From NCBI GenBank assembly GCA_964424115.1, contig CAYRHN010000031.1, positions 1-22,948 of the forward strand: a stretch of DNA of 22,948 nt. The letters run 5' to 3'. A program made the position numbers and the translations under genes. This stretch comes from CAYRHN01 sp964424115. Lineage in GTDB: Bacteria; Chloroflexota; Anaerolineae; Anaerolineales; Anaerolineaceae. The first letter of the stretch is position 1. The number at the start of each line of letters is the position of its first letter. Positions 14,791-21,680 of the stretch are shown in pieces. The notes under the pieces are model-generated. The model was not told the DNA's origin, searched no databases, and worked only from the letters and a program-made list of their open reading frames with translations.

Positions 14791-16059
14791 TTACCGGATG
14801 ACGTCGATGCCGCCCATCCACGGGCGCAGCACATCGGGAACAACGATCGAGCCGTCGGACTGCTGGTAATTCTCCAGCACGGCAATCATAGTGCGGGGCA
14901 TGCCCAAGCCCGAGCCGTTGAGGGTGTGCACCAGGCGGACTTTGCCGCCTTCGTTGGGGCGGTACTTGATGCCTGCCCGGCGGGCCTGGAAGTCGCCGAC
15001 GTTGGAGACCGAGGAGACCTCCAGCCACTCATCGCAGCCAGGCGCCCACACTTCCACGTCGTAGGTGATGCGGGCGTTGAAGCCCAGGTCGCCTGAGCAC
15101 AGGCGCTTGATGCGGTAGGTCAGTCCCAGCCCGGAGCAAACGGCTTCGGCGTCGGCCAGCATCTTTTCCAGTTCGGTCATCGAATCTTCCGGTTTACAGA
15201 AGATATACATTTCTACTTTGTCGAACTGGTGCCCGCGCTTGATCCCGCGCACATCTTTGCCTGCACTCATCTTTTCGCGGCGGAAGCAGGGGGTATAGGC
15301 GGTGTAGCGCAGCGGCAGACGGTTCTCCTCGAGGATCTCGTCGCTGTGCAGGCCGGTGAGGGGCACTTCGGCGGTGGGGACCATCCACAGGTCTTCTTCG
15401 TGGTCGTGGTAGAGGTTATCGACGAATTTGGGCAGCTGCCCTGAGGCGAAGAGGGTGGCTTCACGTACCATGAAGGGGGTATACTTCTCGGTGTAACCCT
15501 GGCGGATGTGCAGGTCGAGCATCCAGGCGATCAGGGCGCGCTGCAGGCGGGCGCCGGCGCCGGAAAGCACGTAGAAGCGCGAGCCGGTGATCTTGACGCC
15601 CTGCTCAAAGTTGATGATGCCCAGCTTTTGACCCAGCTCCCAGTGCGGGAGGGGGGTAAAATTGAATTCGGGAATGGAGCCGTTGACCCGCAGGACAATG
15701 TTCTGGCTGTCGTCTACGCCGTAGGGGGTGTCTTCCAGCGGCAGGTTGGGGATGGCGGCGATCAATCCGTCCTGTTCGGTCTGGATGGCTTCCAGTTCTT
15801 TGTCCAGGGCGTCGATCTTGTCGCCGACCAGGCGCATCTGCTCGATCTTGGCCTGGCGCTCTTCGGGAGATTTCATCCGCCCGATCTCGCGCGAGACGTT
15901 GTTGCGTTCGGCCTTGAGGGTTTCCACTTCCTGGATCAGGGCACGGCGGCGCGTGTCGCAAGCCAGCACCTGGTCGACCACCGCGGGGTTGTCCTGGCGG
16001 GAGCGCAGGGCCTGGCGCACCAGGTCGGGATTTTCACGGAGCAGATTGATATCAAACAT
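14791..16059 (-). CDS. serS: Seryl-tRNA synthetase
   Basis: This class II synthetase charges tRNA-Ser. The 422-residue length is normal. The N-terminal antiparallel coiled-coil arm that grips the long variable arm of tRNA-Ser covers about 25-105. Motif 2 is visible as FRREKMSAGKDVRGIKRGHQ. VEVWAPGCDEWLEVSSVSN, VHTLNGSG and motif 3 (GLGMPRTMIAVLENYQ) follow near the C-terminus. It starts with MFDINLLRENP. The ribosome binding site is weak (GAGGTTCCTT). Phased repeat elements lie on both sides. No T-box leader is visible. Confidence 0.97.
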   Translation of the reverse strand: MFDINLLRENPDLVRQALRSRQDNPAVVDQVLACDTRRRALIQEVETLKAERNNVSREIGRMKSPEERQAKIEQMRLVGDKIDALDKELEAIQTEQDGLIAAIPNLPLEDTPYGVDDSQNIVLRVNGSIPEFNFTPLPHWELGQKLGIINFEQGVKITGSRFYVLSGAGARLQRALIAWMLDLHIRQGYTEKYTPFMVREATLFASGQLPKFVDNLYHDHEEDLWMVPTAEVPLTGLHSDEILEENRLPLRYTAYTPCFRREKMSAGKDVRGIKRGHQFDKVEMYIFCKPEDSMTELEKMLADAEAVCSGLGLTYRIKRLCSGDLGFNARITYDVEVWAPGCDEWLEVSSVSNVGDFQARRAGIKYRPNEGGKVRLVHTLNGSGLGMPRTMIAVLENYQQSDGSIVVPDVLRPWMGGIDVIR

Positions 16060-16088
16060 AAGGAACCTCGCAAAAGTAAAGTGTTCCT

Positions 16089-16094
16089 ATTATA
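16089..16094 (-). promoter_or_regulatory. Candidate -10 box for serS
   Basis: The minus strand reads TATAAT, about 30 bases upstream of the serS ATG. The matching -35 region is poor, so only the -10 is supported. Confidence 0.45.
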
Positions 16095-16118
16095 ACGTCA
16101 AAGAAGAAAAGAATGGAA

Positions 16119-16192
16119 CACGGATTTATGAGAAAGGCACGGATCGTTTTTGCAGCGATCCGTGCCCATCTGGGATATCCGTTTTATCCTCG
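16119..16192. repeat. Phased CACGGAT/ATCCGTG element, copy C, with a perfect inner hairpin
   Basis: CACGGAT units occur at 16119 and 16138 (19 apart). ATCCGTG-like units start at 16158, 16168, 16177 and 16186 (spacings 10, 9, 9). The inner arms GGCACGGATCG (16136-16146) and CGATCCGTGCC (16156-16166) form a perfect 11-bp hairpin with a 9-base loop. The element ends about 11 bases from the stop codon of the prenyltransferase, repeating the placement of copies A and B. Confidence 0.78.
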
Positions 16193-16203
16193 TTCGAGAG
16201 GAT

Positions 16204-17202
16204 TTAGAAGATAATTTGCAGGATCAATCCCAATCCAAAGAGCAGGCCGTAGATCCGGTTGTGGTAGAAGGAAGCAGCGGAGAACCACAGCGGCCAGATG
16301 CCAGGCTCCAGACCAGCCGGTTCTTCCTTGGGGCGCGGTTGCAGATACATCTTGACCGGACGGGGCAGGAAGGCCGCCGCCAGCAGGACGATCAGCATCC
16401 ACGGTTCAAAGTAGCCCAGGATGACAAAGAGAATGACCAGCAGGTACATCAGGGCGAACATGACCAGCACGGCATAGCGCGCGGCAGTCTCGCCGATCAA
16501 CACCGGCAGGGTGTAGATCTTCTTGGCGCGGTCGGCGGCGGATTTGTCGATGTGCTTGCCAAAGAGGACAGTGGTCGGGCCGAGGGCATAAGGCAGGGTG
16601 ATCAGGGCTACTTTAAGGATGGTGTTCCAATCGTTGACCCCGGTGATGACAAAATAGCTGCCGGCGATCATCAGAGGGCCCCAGATGAGCAGAACGGCGA
16701 TCTCGCCCATGCCGATGTACTTGAGCGGCCAGGTATAGAAGAGGACAAAGAGCGCGCCGACCAGCATGAGCAGCAGGGCGGGCAGGCCGCGCTGGATTAC
16801 CAGCGGCAAACCGGCGGCCACGGCGATCAGGCCGGTCACGGCGGTGTAACCCAACCACTGGCGCACGGTCATCAGATCGTCTTCCAGCGGCTGCGGGCCG
16901 TACTGGGTGCGGTAGTAATTGCCCTTGTCCACGCCGCGTTTGTGGTCGGTGTAATCGTTGATCAGGTTGTTGGCGGCATGGGCGAAGACCAGGCCGAGGG
17001 TGACGAGCAGGTAATTGCCCCAGTCGAATTTGCCGTCGCGCACGGCCAGCAGGGCAGCGATAGCGGGGGAGAGGAAGGTCATGATCAGCACTGCAGCGCG
17101 GGTGGAGATCAGCCAGCGCGAGATGACATCCAGCCTGTCCCATTCGTTCTTTTCCAGGCGGGGAATGCCTTTGAGGGCAGCGGCCCACATCTTAAAATTC
17201 AT
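16204..17202 (-). CDS. UbiA-family prenyltransferase, MenA-like
   Basis: The 332-residue membrane protein has about eight or nine hydrophobic segments and both Asp-rich motifs of UbiA enzymes. The first is NNLINDYTDHKRGVD (N82, D83, D86, D92) and the second is HIDKSAADRAKKIYTLP (D219, D224). These enzymes attach a polyprenyl chain to an aromatic ring in the membrane. The first motif and general shape are closest to MenA (1,4-dihydroxy-2-naphthoate prenyltransferase of menaquinone synthesis), but no other men gene is nearby, so the acceptor is an inference. A CAGGAGCG ribosome binding site lies just upstream. It has its own promoter. Confidence 0.85.
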   Translation of the reverse strand: MNFKMWAAALKGIPRLEKNEWDRLDVISRWLISTRAAVLIMTFLSPAIAALLAVRDGKFDWGNYLLVTLGLVFAHAANNLINDYTDHKRGVDKGNYYRTQYGPQPLEDDLMTVRQWLGYTAVTGLIAVAAGLPLVIQRGLPALLLMLVGALFVLFYTWPLKYIGMGEIAVLLIWGPLMIAGSYFVITGVNDWNTILKVALITLPYALGPTTVLFGKHIDKSAADRAKKIYTLPVLIGETAARYAVLVMFALMYLLVILFVILGYFEPWMLIVLLAAAFLPRPVKMYLQPRPKEEPAGLEPGIWPLWFSAASFYHNRIYGLLFGLGLILQIIF

Positions 17203-17214
17203 AAAGCGCTCCTG

Positions 17215-17236
17215 TACAAATAAGATAATATTTGTA
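17215..17236. promoter_or_regulatory. Inverted repeat in the 5' leader of the prenyltransferase gene
   Basis: TACAAATA (17215-17222) and TATTTGTA (17229-17236) form a perfect 8-bp dyad with 6 bases between. It lies between the predicted -10 box and the ribosome binding site, at or just after the expected transcription start. It could be an operator or a short RNA hairpin. Confidence 0.45.
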
Positions 17237-17264
17237 TGATATCACAGTGCGCCGGGGAGTGCAA
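17236..17264 (-). promoter_or_regulatory. Probable sigma70-type promoter for the prenyltransferase gene
   Basis: On the minus strand, TTGCAC (17264-17259) and TATCAT (17241-17236) are separated by 17 bases. The predicted start is about 25-30 bases upstream of the ATG at 17202. Confidence 0.55.
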
Positions 17265-17282
17265 ATCAAGTTATTTTTCGTG

Positions 17283-17310
17283 CAGTCAGGGTGCCAAGCA
17301 CCCCGGACTG
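17283..17310. terminator. Hairpin downstream of the DUF429 gene, possible terminator
   Basis: CAGTC (17283-17287) pairs with GACTG (17306-17310), and GGGTGC (17289-17294) pairs with GCACCC (17298-17303), around a CAA loop. The stem is stable, but neither strand has a clear T-tract after it, so a terminator role is only suggested by its place between the DUF429 stop and the next promoter. Confidence 0.4.
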
Positions 17311-17369
17311 AATCAAATAATGGATGTAATGGAGCTTTATTCTTGATCGAAACTGATTACGAACTGGCG

Positions 17370-18113
17370 TTAAATATAGATCACGCCTTCGGCGGGGTCG
17401 CCGGAGGGGTGGAGCTTTTCGGGTTCGTGGGCAGCCAGCCAGGCAGCAGCGGCCGCCGCCAGGGCATTCAACTCCGATTGGGTATGTAATTTATTGAAAG
17501 GCAGCGCGCCGTGCAGCAGGCGGTAGCGGGTGATCTCTTCAAAGAAGTTCATCGCATCCGGAACCGGAATGCGCTGTTCCAGCAAGGCCAGCTGGCGCTG
17601 CAGGCGGCCTTCCAGCGAAGAGGCGGGCATGGGCGCGCTGCTGCCGGTCCAGGCGGCGTAGAGCGCTTCGGCCTGGGTTTCCAATACCTGGCGGGGGGCT
17701 TCATCGGCCGGGTAGGGCAGGAAACCGGCGGCGCGCAGCTGTTGATGCAGGTGCAGACAGGCGGTCATCCAGCGCGGGCAGGCCTCCAGCGCACCGGGGG
17801 TGGCGGGGACGTGCAAACCGCGTGTGCGCAGGTCGTGTTCCACCTGGCGCATGCGGGTGGGTTTGGGGGAGCCGTCCGGCAGCAGGCTGGGCAGGGCGGG
17901 CTGCAGCCCGCGGTTCAGGCTGGCAGGGCCGTTGACAGCAGCGAGGGCGGCGGTCAGGTTTCCGGCATAGGCCAGCACATCCGCCAGGTCGCCGGAGGCA
18001 ACGGTGAGGATGCGGTGCGAGGAATCCAGGGCGGCATAGGTGAAAGTGCGCTTGTAATGCCCGGCCATTGCGCCGGGGTCAATACCAAGGAAGATGTGCC
18101 TGTCGTAATCCAT
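17370..18113 (-). CDS. DUF429 family protein (predicted RNase H-like fold)
   Basis: From the ATG at 18113 the protein has 247 residues. It starts with a strand-like FLGIDPGA segment, has AAVNGPASLNRG near residue 65 and RQVEHDLRTRGLHVPATP near 95, and ends with a helix ELNALAAAAAAWLA followed by GDPAEGVIYI, which together match DUF429. The family is predicted to be a nuclease-like fold but is uncharacterised as far as I know. The frame also opens at an upstream TTG (18131), giving 253 residues. The ATG is preferred because a promoter lies exactly where a leaderless transcript would begin at it. There is no Shine-Dalgarno sequence for either start. Confidence 0.78.
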   Translation of the reverse strand: MDYDRHIFLGIDPGAMAGHYKRTFTYAALDSSHRILTVASGDLADVLAYAGNLTAALAAVNGPASLNRGLQPALPSLLPDGSPKPTRMRQVEHDLRTRGLHVPATPGALEACPRWMTACLHLHQQLRAAGFLPYPADEAPRQVLETQAEALYAAWTGSSAPMPASSLEGRLQRQLALLEQRIPVPDAMNFFEEITRYRLLHGALPFNKLHTQSELNALAAAAAAWLAAHEPEKLHPSGDPAEGVIYI

Positions 18114-18119
18114 GTTATT

Positions 18120-18148
18120 AGTGTAGTGCAAAGTGGGTGGAAAGGCAA
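18120..18148 (-). promoter_or_regulatory. Promoter consistent with a leaderless DUF429 transcript
   Basis: On the minus strand, TTGCCT (18148-18143) and TACACT (18125-18120) are 17 bases apart. The expected start site, 7 bases after the -10 box, falls on the A of the ATG at 18113. Confidence 0.5.
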
Positions 18149-18225
18149 CAGGATTTTTTACTGTGAATCAGGCGAATTTACGCCAGGGGGCAGAGGATTT
18201 CGTCTGAAAAGAAATAGAAGATTTA

Positions 18226-19836
18226 TCAGGGGGAGCCGATATTGCGGTAGGAACGGACAACCAGATCGAAGGCTGCCATCCCAAACACCAGGCTCAAGAG
18301 GATCGATGAAACGAAGCCAATATACCCGGAAATGAGAGATTGGATCAGAAAAGGAACAATCGCAAGAATAAGACCGTAAAAAACACCTTCTGCTCTCAGC
18401 GCAGGTACGGATCCAATGATTAATAGATCGCAGCGAGATCGCTTGAAGACTTGATAATTCGCCATTCCAACAACACCAGCGACAATCCCCGGAACCAATA
18501 TAACGAGTCCATCTACTGGTAGTTTGAAAAGCACTGCACCGAGGATCAATCCAGTCAAGCTCATGATTACAGATAAGAGAAAAACTGGACTGAGCTCGAA
18601 AAGGAGGAATTTCTTGTATGAAATTGGAAGCTGCCTGATTAACCACCAACAGGCAAGATCGCTGCGTATCCGAATTACAGATACCTGCCCGATCTGAATA
18701 ACCCAGATAGCGATCGCAAATGCGCGGCTGCTGAGATCGGGAAGATACGAGAAGGTAAGCATGACGCCAAACATTGCAAACCAGACAAACAAGGTCGACA
18801 GCCGGAAGGAGCGCTGCGATTGGAGGATATCTTTCCAAATCAGGATCCCGGCTCCTGGTGGAGCAGGCAGGTTGAAAGGCTTTCGCTCTCCTTCTAGTCG
18901 ATGTTGGGCTTTCAGCTGTTCGGCATAAGTTGTAAACCCATATCGAGATGCCGAATGGATCTCCTCAACCTCCCGGGTCTCCTGCGCTGCGCGGCTCAAA
19001 CTTAAGGTACGGCTTACGCGGTAGATCATTCCTAGCACGGCGAATGCAAACAGCAGGCTCGCTAACAAGGAAATTAGCAGCTCGCCTTTTCCAAAGCCTG
19101 CCTGGATTGGATAGAGGACCCATTTGGCAATATCGTTCCAGGGTATAAGGGCAGGAGCACTCACAGCGAGCGGGATCAAAAGCAACGAGAAGAAAATGAC
19201 CCATACCGGGATCGCCAACCAGGTTAACCAGGGTCGCTCAATATCTTTTTGTAAGCGGTAAACACCCATCACCCAGCGCATTGAAAAAAGTGCCAGGTGA
19301 ATGGGGATGGCGGCAAACCAGGCACGAAGTCCGTACCCGGCATACTCGAAAATACGGCTGGCGTTCATGGCGCCTGGCATAGTAATTTCTGCAATGGAAA
19401 ATCCAAGCGTGATCGCTATCAGCCAGAACGGAATCGCGCTTTCCAACCAGGGCATAAGAAACCAGCGCATAGTAACGTGGGGACGGCTAACGGGCATCTG
19501 GCAGATCAAGGCTGCATCTTCTTCTGAAAAAACAAGAGGGCTGCGTTTCGTGGATTCCCAGAAGGTATAGATACTCCAAATAGCGAGCAGGAAGACCTCA
19601 AGCAAGGTCGCCGCGCGCGCCGGATCGGCTGGGTTTAGCACGCGTAAAAAAGCGCTGCCGCCGGAAGCAAAGAGGGTCAATGTAACAAAGATCCAGACGG
19701 AAAAGAACAGGATCAGATAAAGCAGGTAAATCCGATTACTGAACGAACGATCGCGATAATCATAAGCCAAATAAGATAACCAATACCTTAGTTCGTGGGC
19801 TTCTTGTTGAGTGCGTAACCAATGAACAGCCCTCAA
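18226..19836 (-). CDS. Large ABC-transporter permease
   Basis: The 536-residue membrane protein has about twelve hydrophobic segments in two groups separated by a soluble central region (about 280-345, with RTLSLSRAAQETREVEEIH). It resembles ABC-2/EcsB-like or putative ABC-exporter permeases in size and position, but no specific substrate family is recognised. The start is TTG at 19836, overlapping the TGA of the ATPase gene (TTGA). AGGAG 7 bases upstream supports it, and the next Met is more than 100 residues in. It is the last gene of the four-gene unit. Base composition is visibly more AT-rich than in most of the window. Confidence 0.82.
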   Translation of the reverse strand: MRAVHWLRTQQEAHELRYWLSYLAYDYRDRSFSNRIYLLYLILFFSVWIFVTLTLFASGGSAFLRVLNPADPARAATLLEVFLLAIWSIYTFWESTKRSPLVFSEEDAALICQMPVSRPHVTMRWFLMPWLESAIPFWLIAITLGFSIAEITMPGAMNASRIFEYAGYGLRAWFAAIPIHLALFSMRWVMGVYRLQKDIERPWLTWLAIPVWVIFFSLLLIPLAVSAPALIPWNDIAKWVLYPIQAGFGKGELLISLLASLLFAFAVLGMIYRVSRTLSLSRAAQETREVEEIHSASRYGFTTYAEQLKAQHRLEGERKPFNLPAPPGAGILIWKDILQSQRSFRLSTLFVWFAMFGVMLTFSYLPDLSSRAFAIAIWVIQIGQVSVIRIRSDLACWWLIRQLPISYKKFLLFELSPVFLLSVIMSLTGLILGAVLFKLPVDGLVILVPGIVAGVVGMANYQVFKRSRCDLLIIGSVPALRAEGVFYGLILAIVPFLIQSLISGYIGFVSSILLSLVFGMAAFDLVVRSYRNIGSP

Positions 19837-20483
19837 TTATTTTCTCCTATGACACCCTGGCGGATGGTCAGGCGTCGATCCCCCAATTTGTCAATTAGAT
19901 TTGGGTCATGAGTGGATATTAGGATGGTCGTTCCCTTTTCACGCAAAGCCTGTAATTCGTTCATTAAGGCTTCAACCCCATCCATATCAAGCGCTGAAGT
20001 TGGTTCGTCCAGAAGAAGTACATCGAATTTGCGGATCAGAGCAAGTGCCAAGCCTAATTTTAAGCGCATGCCGCGCGAGAAATGGTGAGGGAAATTATCT
20101 TTTGCTTCCCACAGGTTAAAATTACGGAGCAATTTTTCGCTACGTTGATCGAAATCTTGTGTTTCCTCGTTTGCCATAGCAACGAAACCCAGGTGTTCCC
20201 AGGCGGTCAATTCCAGGTAAAAACGGGGAACATCAGGAACAAATACTAAGCGGCGGCGGACTTCAACTTCATCCCGATACAGATCAAATCCTGCGACGGT
20301 AACCGTGCCGCTGGATGGACGGATGAGACCAGATAGGCATGAGAGCAAAGTTGTTTTTCCAGACCCGTTTGGCCCGGATAGAATTGTGATCTCTCCCGCA
20401 TTTAGAATAAAGGAAACCGGGGCCAATGCCAAGAACGAATCGTATTTCTTGCTTAATTCCGTAGCGACAAGGGGAAATACCAA
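19833..20483 (-). CDS. ABC-transporter ATPase (EcsA-like)
   Basis: The 216-residue ATPase has Walker A GPNGSGKT (37-44), Walker B VLLLDE (155-160) followed by PTSALD, and the switch His192 in STHD. The signature is the unusual FSRGM (135-139) instead of LSGGQ, and the Q-loop reads FVPDVPRFY with Asp84 at the usual Gln position. Similar VPD/IPD Q-loops and SxGM signatures occur in EcsA-type ATPases. It begins with TTG at 20483, supported by AAGGAG 6 bases upstream. It overlaps the permease gene at its 3' end, so the two form one transporter. Confidence 0.92.
   Translation of the reverse strand: MVFPLVATELSKKYDSFLALAPVSFILNAGEITILSGPNGSGKTTLLSCLSGLIRPSSGTVTVAGFDLYRDEVEVRRRLVFVPDVPRFYLELTAWEHLGFVAMANEETQDFDQRSEKLLRNFNLWEAKDNFPHHFSRGMRLKLGLALALIRKFDVLLLDEPTSALDMDGVEALMNELQALREKGTTILISTHDPNLIDKLGDRRLTIRQGVIGENN
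19844..19848 (-). promoter_or_regulatory. Ribosome binding site deciding the TTG start of the permease
   Basis: The minus strand reads AGGAG 7 bases upstream of TTG at 19836. No ATG or GTG at a comparable position exists in this frame. Confidence 0.6.
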
Positions 20484-20489
20484 TCGTTT

Positions 20490-20495
20490 CTCCTT
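20490..20495 (-). promoter_or_regulatory. Ribosome binding site deciding the TTG start of the ABC ATPase
   Basis: The minus strand reads AAGGAG 6 bases before TTG at 20483. It directly follows the stop codon of the upstream glycosyltransferase, which points to one transcript. Confidence 0.6.
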
Positions 20496-21680
20496 TTACA
20501 GGGATATTGTTCCCTTCCTCCCGCTGACTGCCCACCAGAGGGCAAAGAACAACACCGGCAGGGTATCCAGGGCAGGCATGGAGAGGCCGAGAAAGAAGCA
20601 AACCCAGGAGAGCAAGAGGAAGAAGCCCCACCACAGGGCGGTAGCGCGGCGGCTGGAGGCGTAATGCGCGGCCCACAGCAGGAATGGAATATACATGACC
20701 ATCTGGTCATAGGCCATACTGTGCAGTTGGAAAAGGAAAGTGATCGTCCCCAGAAAACCCAGCAGGGTGATGGCGGGCAAACGACCTTGAAACCATTTGC
20801 GTCCGAGGCGGAAAATGAGCAGCAAGCAGAGGAAGGCCGCTGCGCCGGTCAGGATAGCGCTGAGATCGGAGGGAAGGAAAGCGTTGAGGAGGAGCGCCAG
20901 GGTGGGCACATTTTGGGTGTAGCTGGGGTAGAGCAGCACTTGATTGACCCATGCATTTATCCAATCCGGGTAAATGATAAAAGCGGCCAAAAGCAAGGTG
21001 GGGATGGCGGCCAGGAAGCTGATCCACAAGGTGCGAAGGTGTTTACGGAAGGATAGATCGAGGGCAAAGGCTAAAAGCAGCCAGGCGAACTGCGGTTTGC
21101 AGGCAGCCCAGACCAGGCCAATGCCCAGCAGCACCTGGGCGGTGCGGTCGGGCGGCTCGGGGCGCAGGACCAGGGCATAGAAGGAGAGGAGGATGGCGGT
21201 GACAAAGACATCGAAATTGCCGAGCAGCAAACCGAAGAAGAAAGGGTAGAAGAGGAAGACAGCGGGGAGCATCCAGGGCGGCGCTTTGCGCATAGCCAAT
21301 CTGGCGGCAAAGAAGATGGCCAGGAGCTGGAAGGCCATCCAGCCGGACTGCGCCCAATCGAAGGGCATGAAAAGGAACGGCAGTGCCGGAAGGAGGGCGA
21401 AAGGCGGGTAGGCAAAGGCCAATTGATCCTCCCCGGGCAGGGCTTCATGCCCCAGGATAGCGCGCTGGATCTCAGCCGTCACCTCCGGGTCGTAGGGATT
21501 TCTTCCTTCCAACACGGCGGCGCGCCCGGAATGCCAGTAGATATAAAAATCGGCGCCGAGGGTGATGCGTCCCAGGGCGGCGCGCAGGCCAAGGGTGAGC
21601 AAGCCCCACAGAAGCAGCACGGCCAGGGCCATCAACAGACCCCGGGCCAGGGGCGGCAGACGGTCCAGGCTGGCTTTCAC
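20496..21680 (-). CDS. GT87 (DUF2029) polyprenol-phosphate-dependent glycosyltransferase, paralogue 2
   Basis: From GTG at 21680 the protein has 394 residues with about ten or more membrane segments, typical of GT-C enzymes of family GT87, which in mycobacteria act as mannosyltransferases on lipid-linked acceptors. Motifs shared with its neighbour are ADFYIYWHSGRA (with the likely catalytic Asp near the first loop), NPYD, QLAFAYPPFALL, AQSGWMAFQ, LLGNFDV and KPQFAWL. The frame extends to 21740, but GTG overlaps the upstream stop as GTGA and follows GGGAG by 6 bases, so that start is preferred. Sugar and acceptor are unknown. Confidence 0.85.
   Translation of the reverse strand: MKASLDRLPPLARGLLMALAVLLLWGLLTLGLRAALGRITLGADFYIYWHSGRAAVLEGRNPYDPEVTAEIQRAILGHEALPGEDQLAFAYPPFALLPALPFLFMPFDWAQSGWMAFQLLAIFFAARLAMRKAPPWMLPAVFLFYPFFFGLLLGNFDVFVTAILLSFYALVLRPEPPDRTAQVLLGIGLVWAACKPQFAWLLLAFALDLSFRKHLRTLWISFLAAIPTLLLAAFIIYPDWINAWVNQVLLYPSYTQNVPTLALLLNAFLPSDLSAILTGAAAFLCLLLIFRLGRKWFQGRLPAITLLGFLGTITFLFQLHSMAYDQMVMYIPFLLWAAHYASSRRATALWWGFFLLLSWVCFFLGLSMPALDTLPVLFFALWWAVSGRKGTISL

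Noticed and set aside
16060..16118. T-box riboswitch upstream of serS
   Set aside because: The distance from the candidate -10 box to the ATG is about 30 bases, far too short for a T-box leader.
16150..17223. Plus-strand frame of 357 codons over the prenyltransferase gene
   Set aside because: The minus strand carries both Asp-rich UbiA motifs; the plus frame is a shadow.
18165..18182. GGCG/CGCC hairpin after the permease gene as a terminator
   Set aside because: The stem is only about 4-5 bp and no T-tract follows directly on the minus strand.
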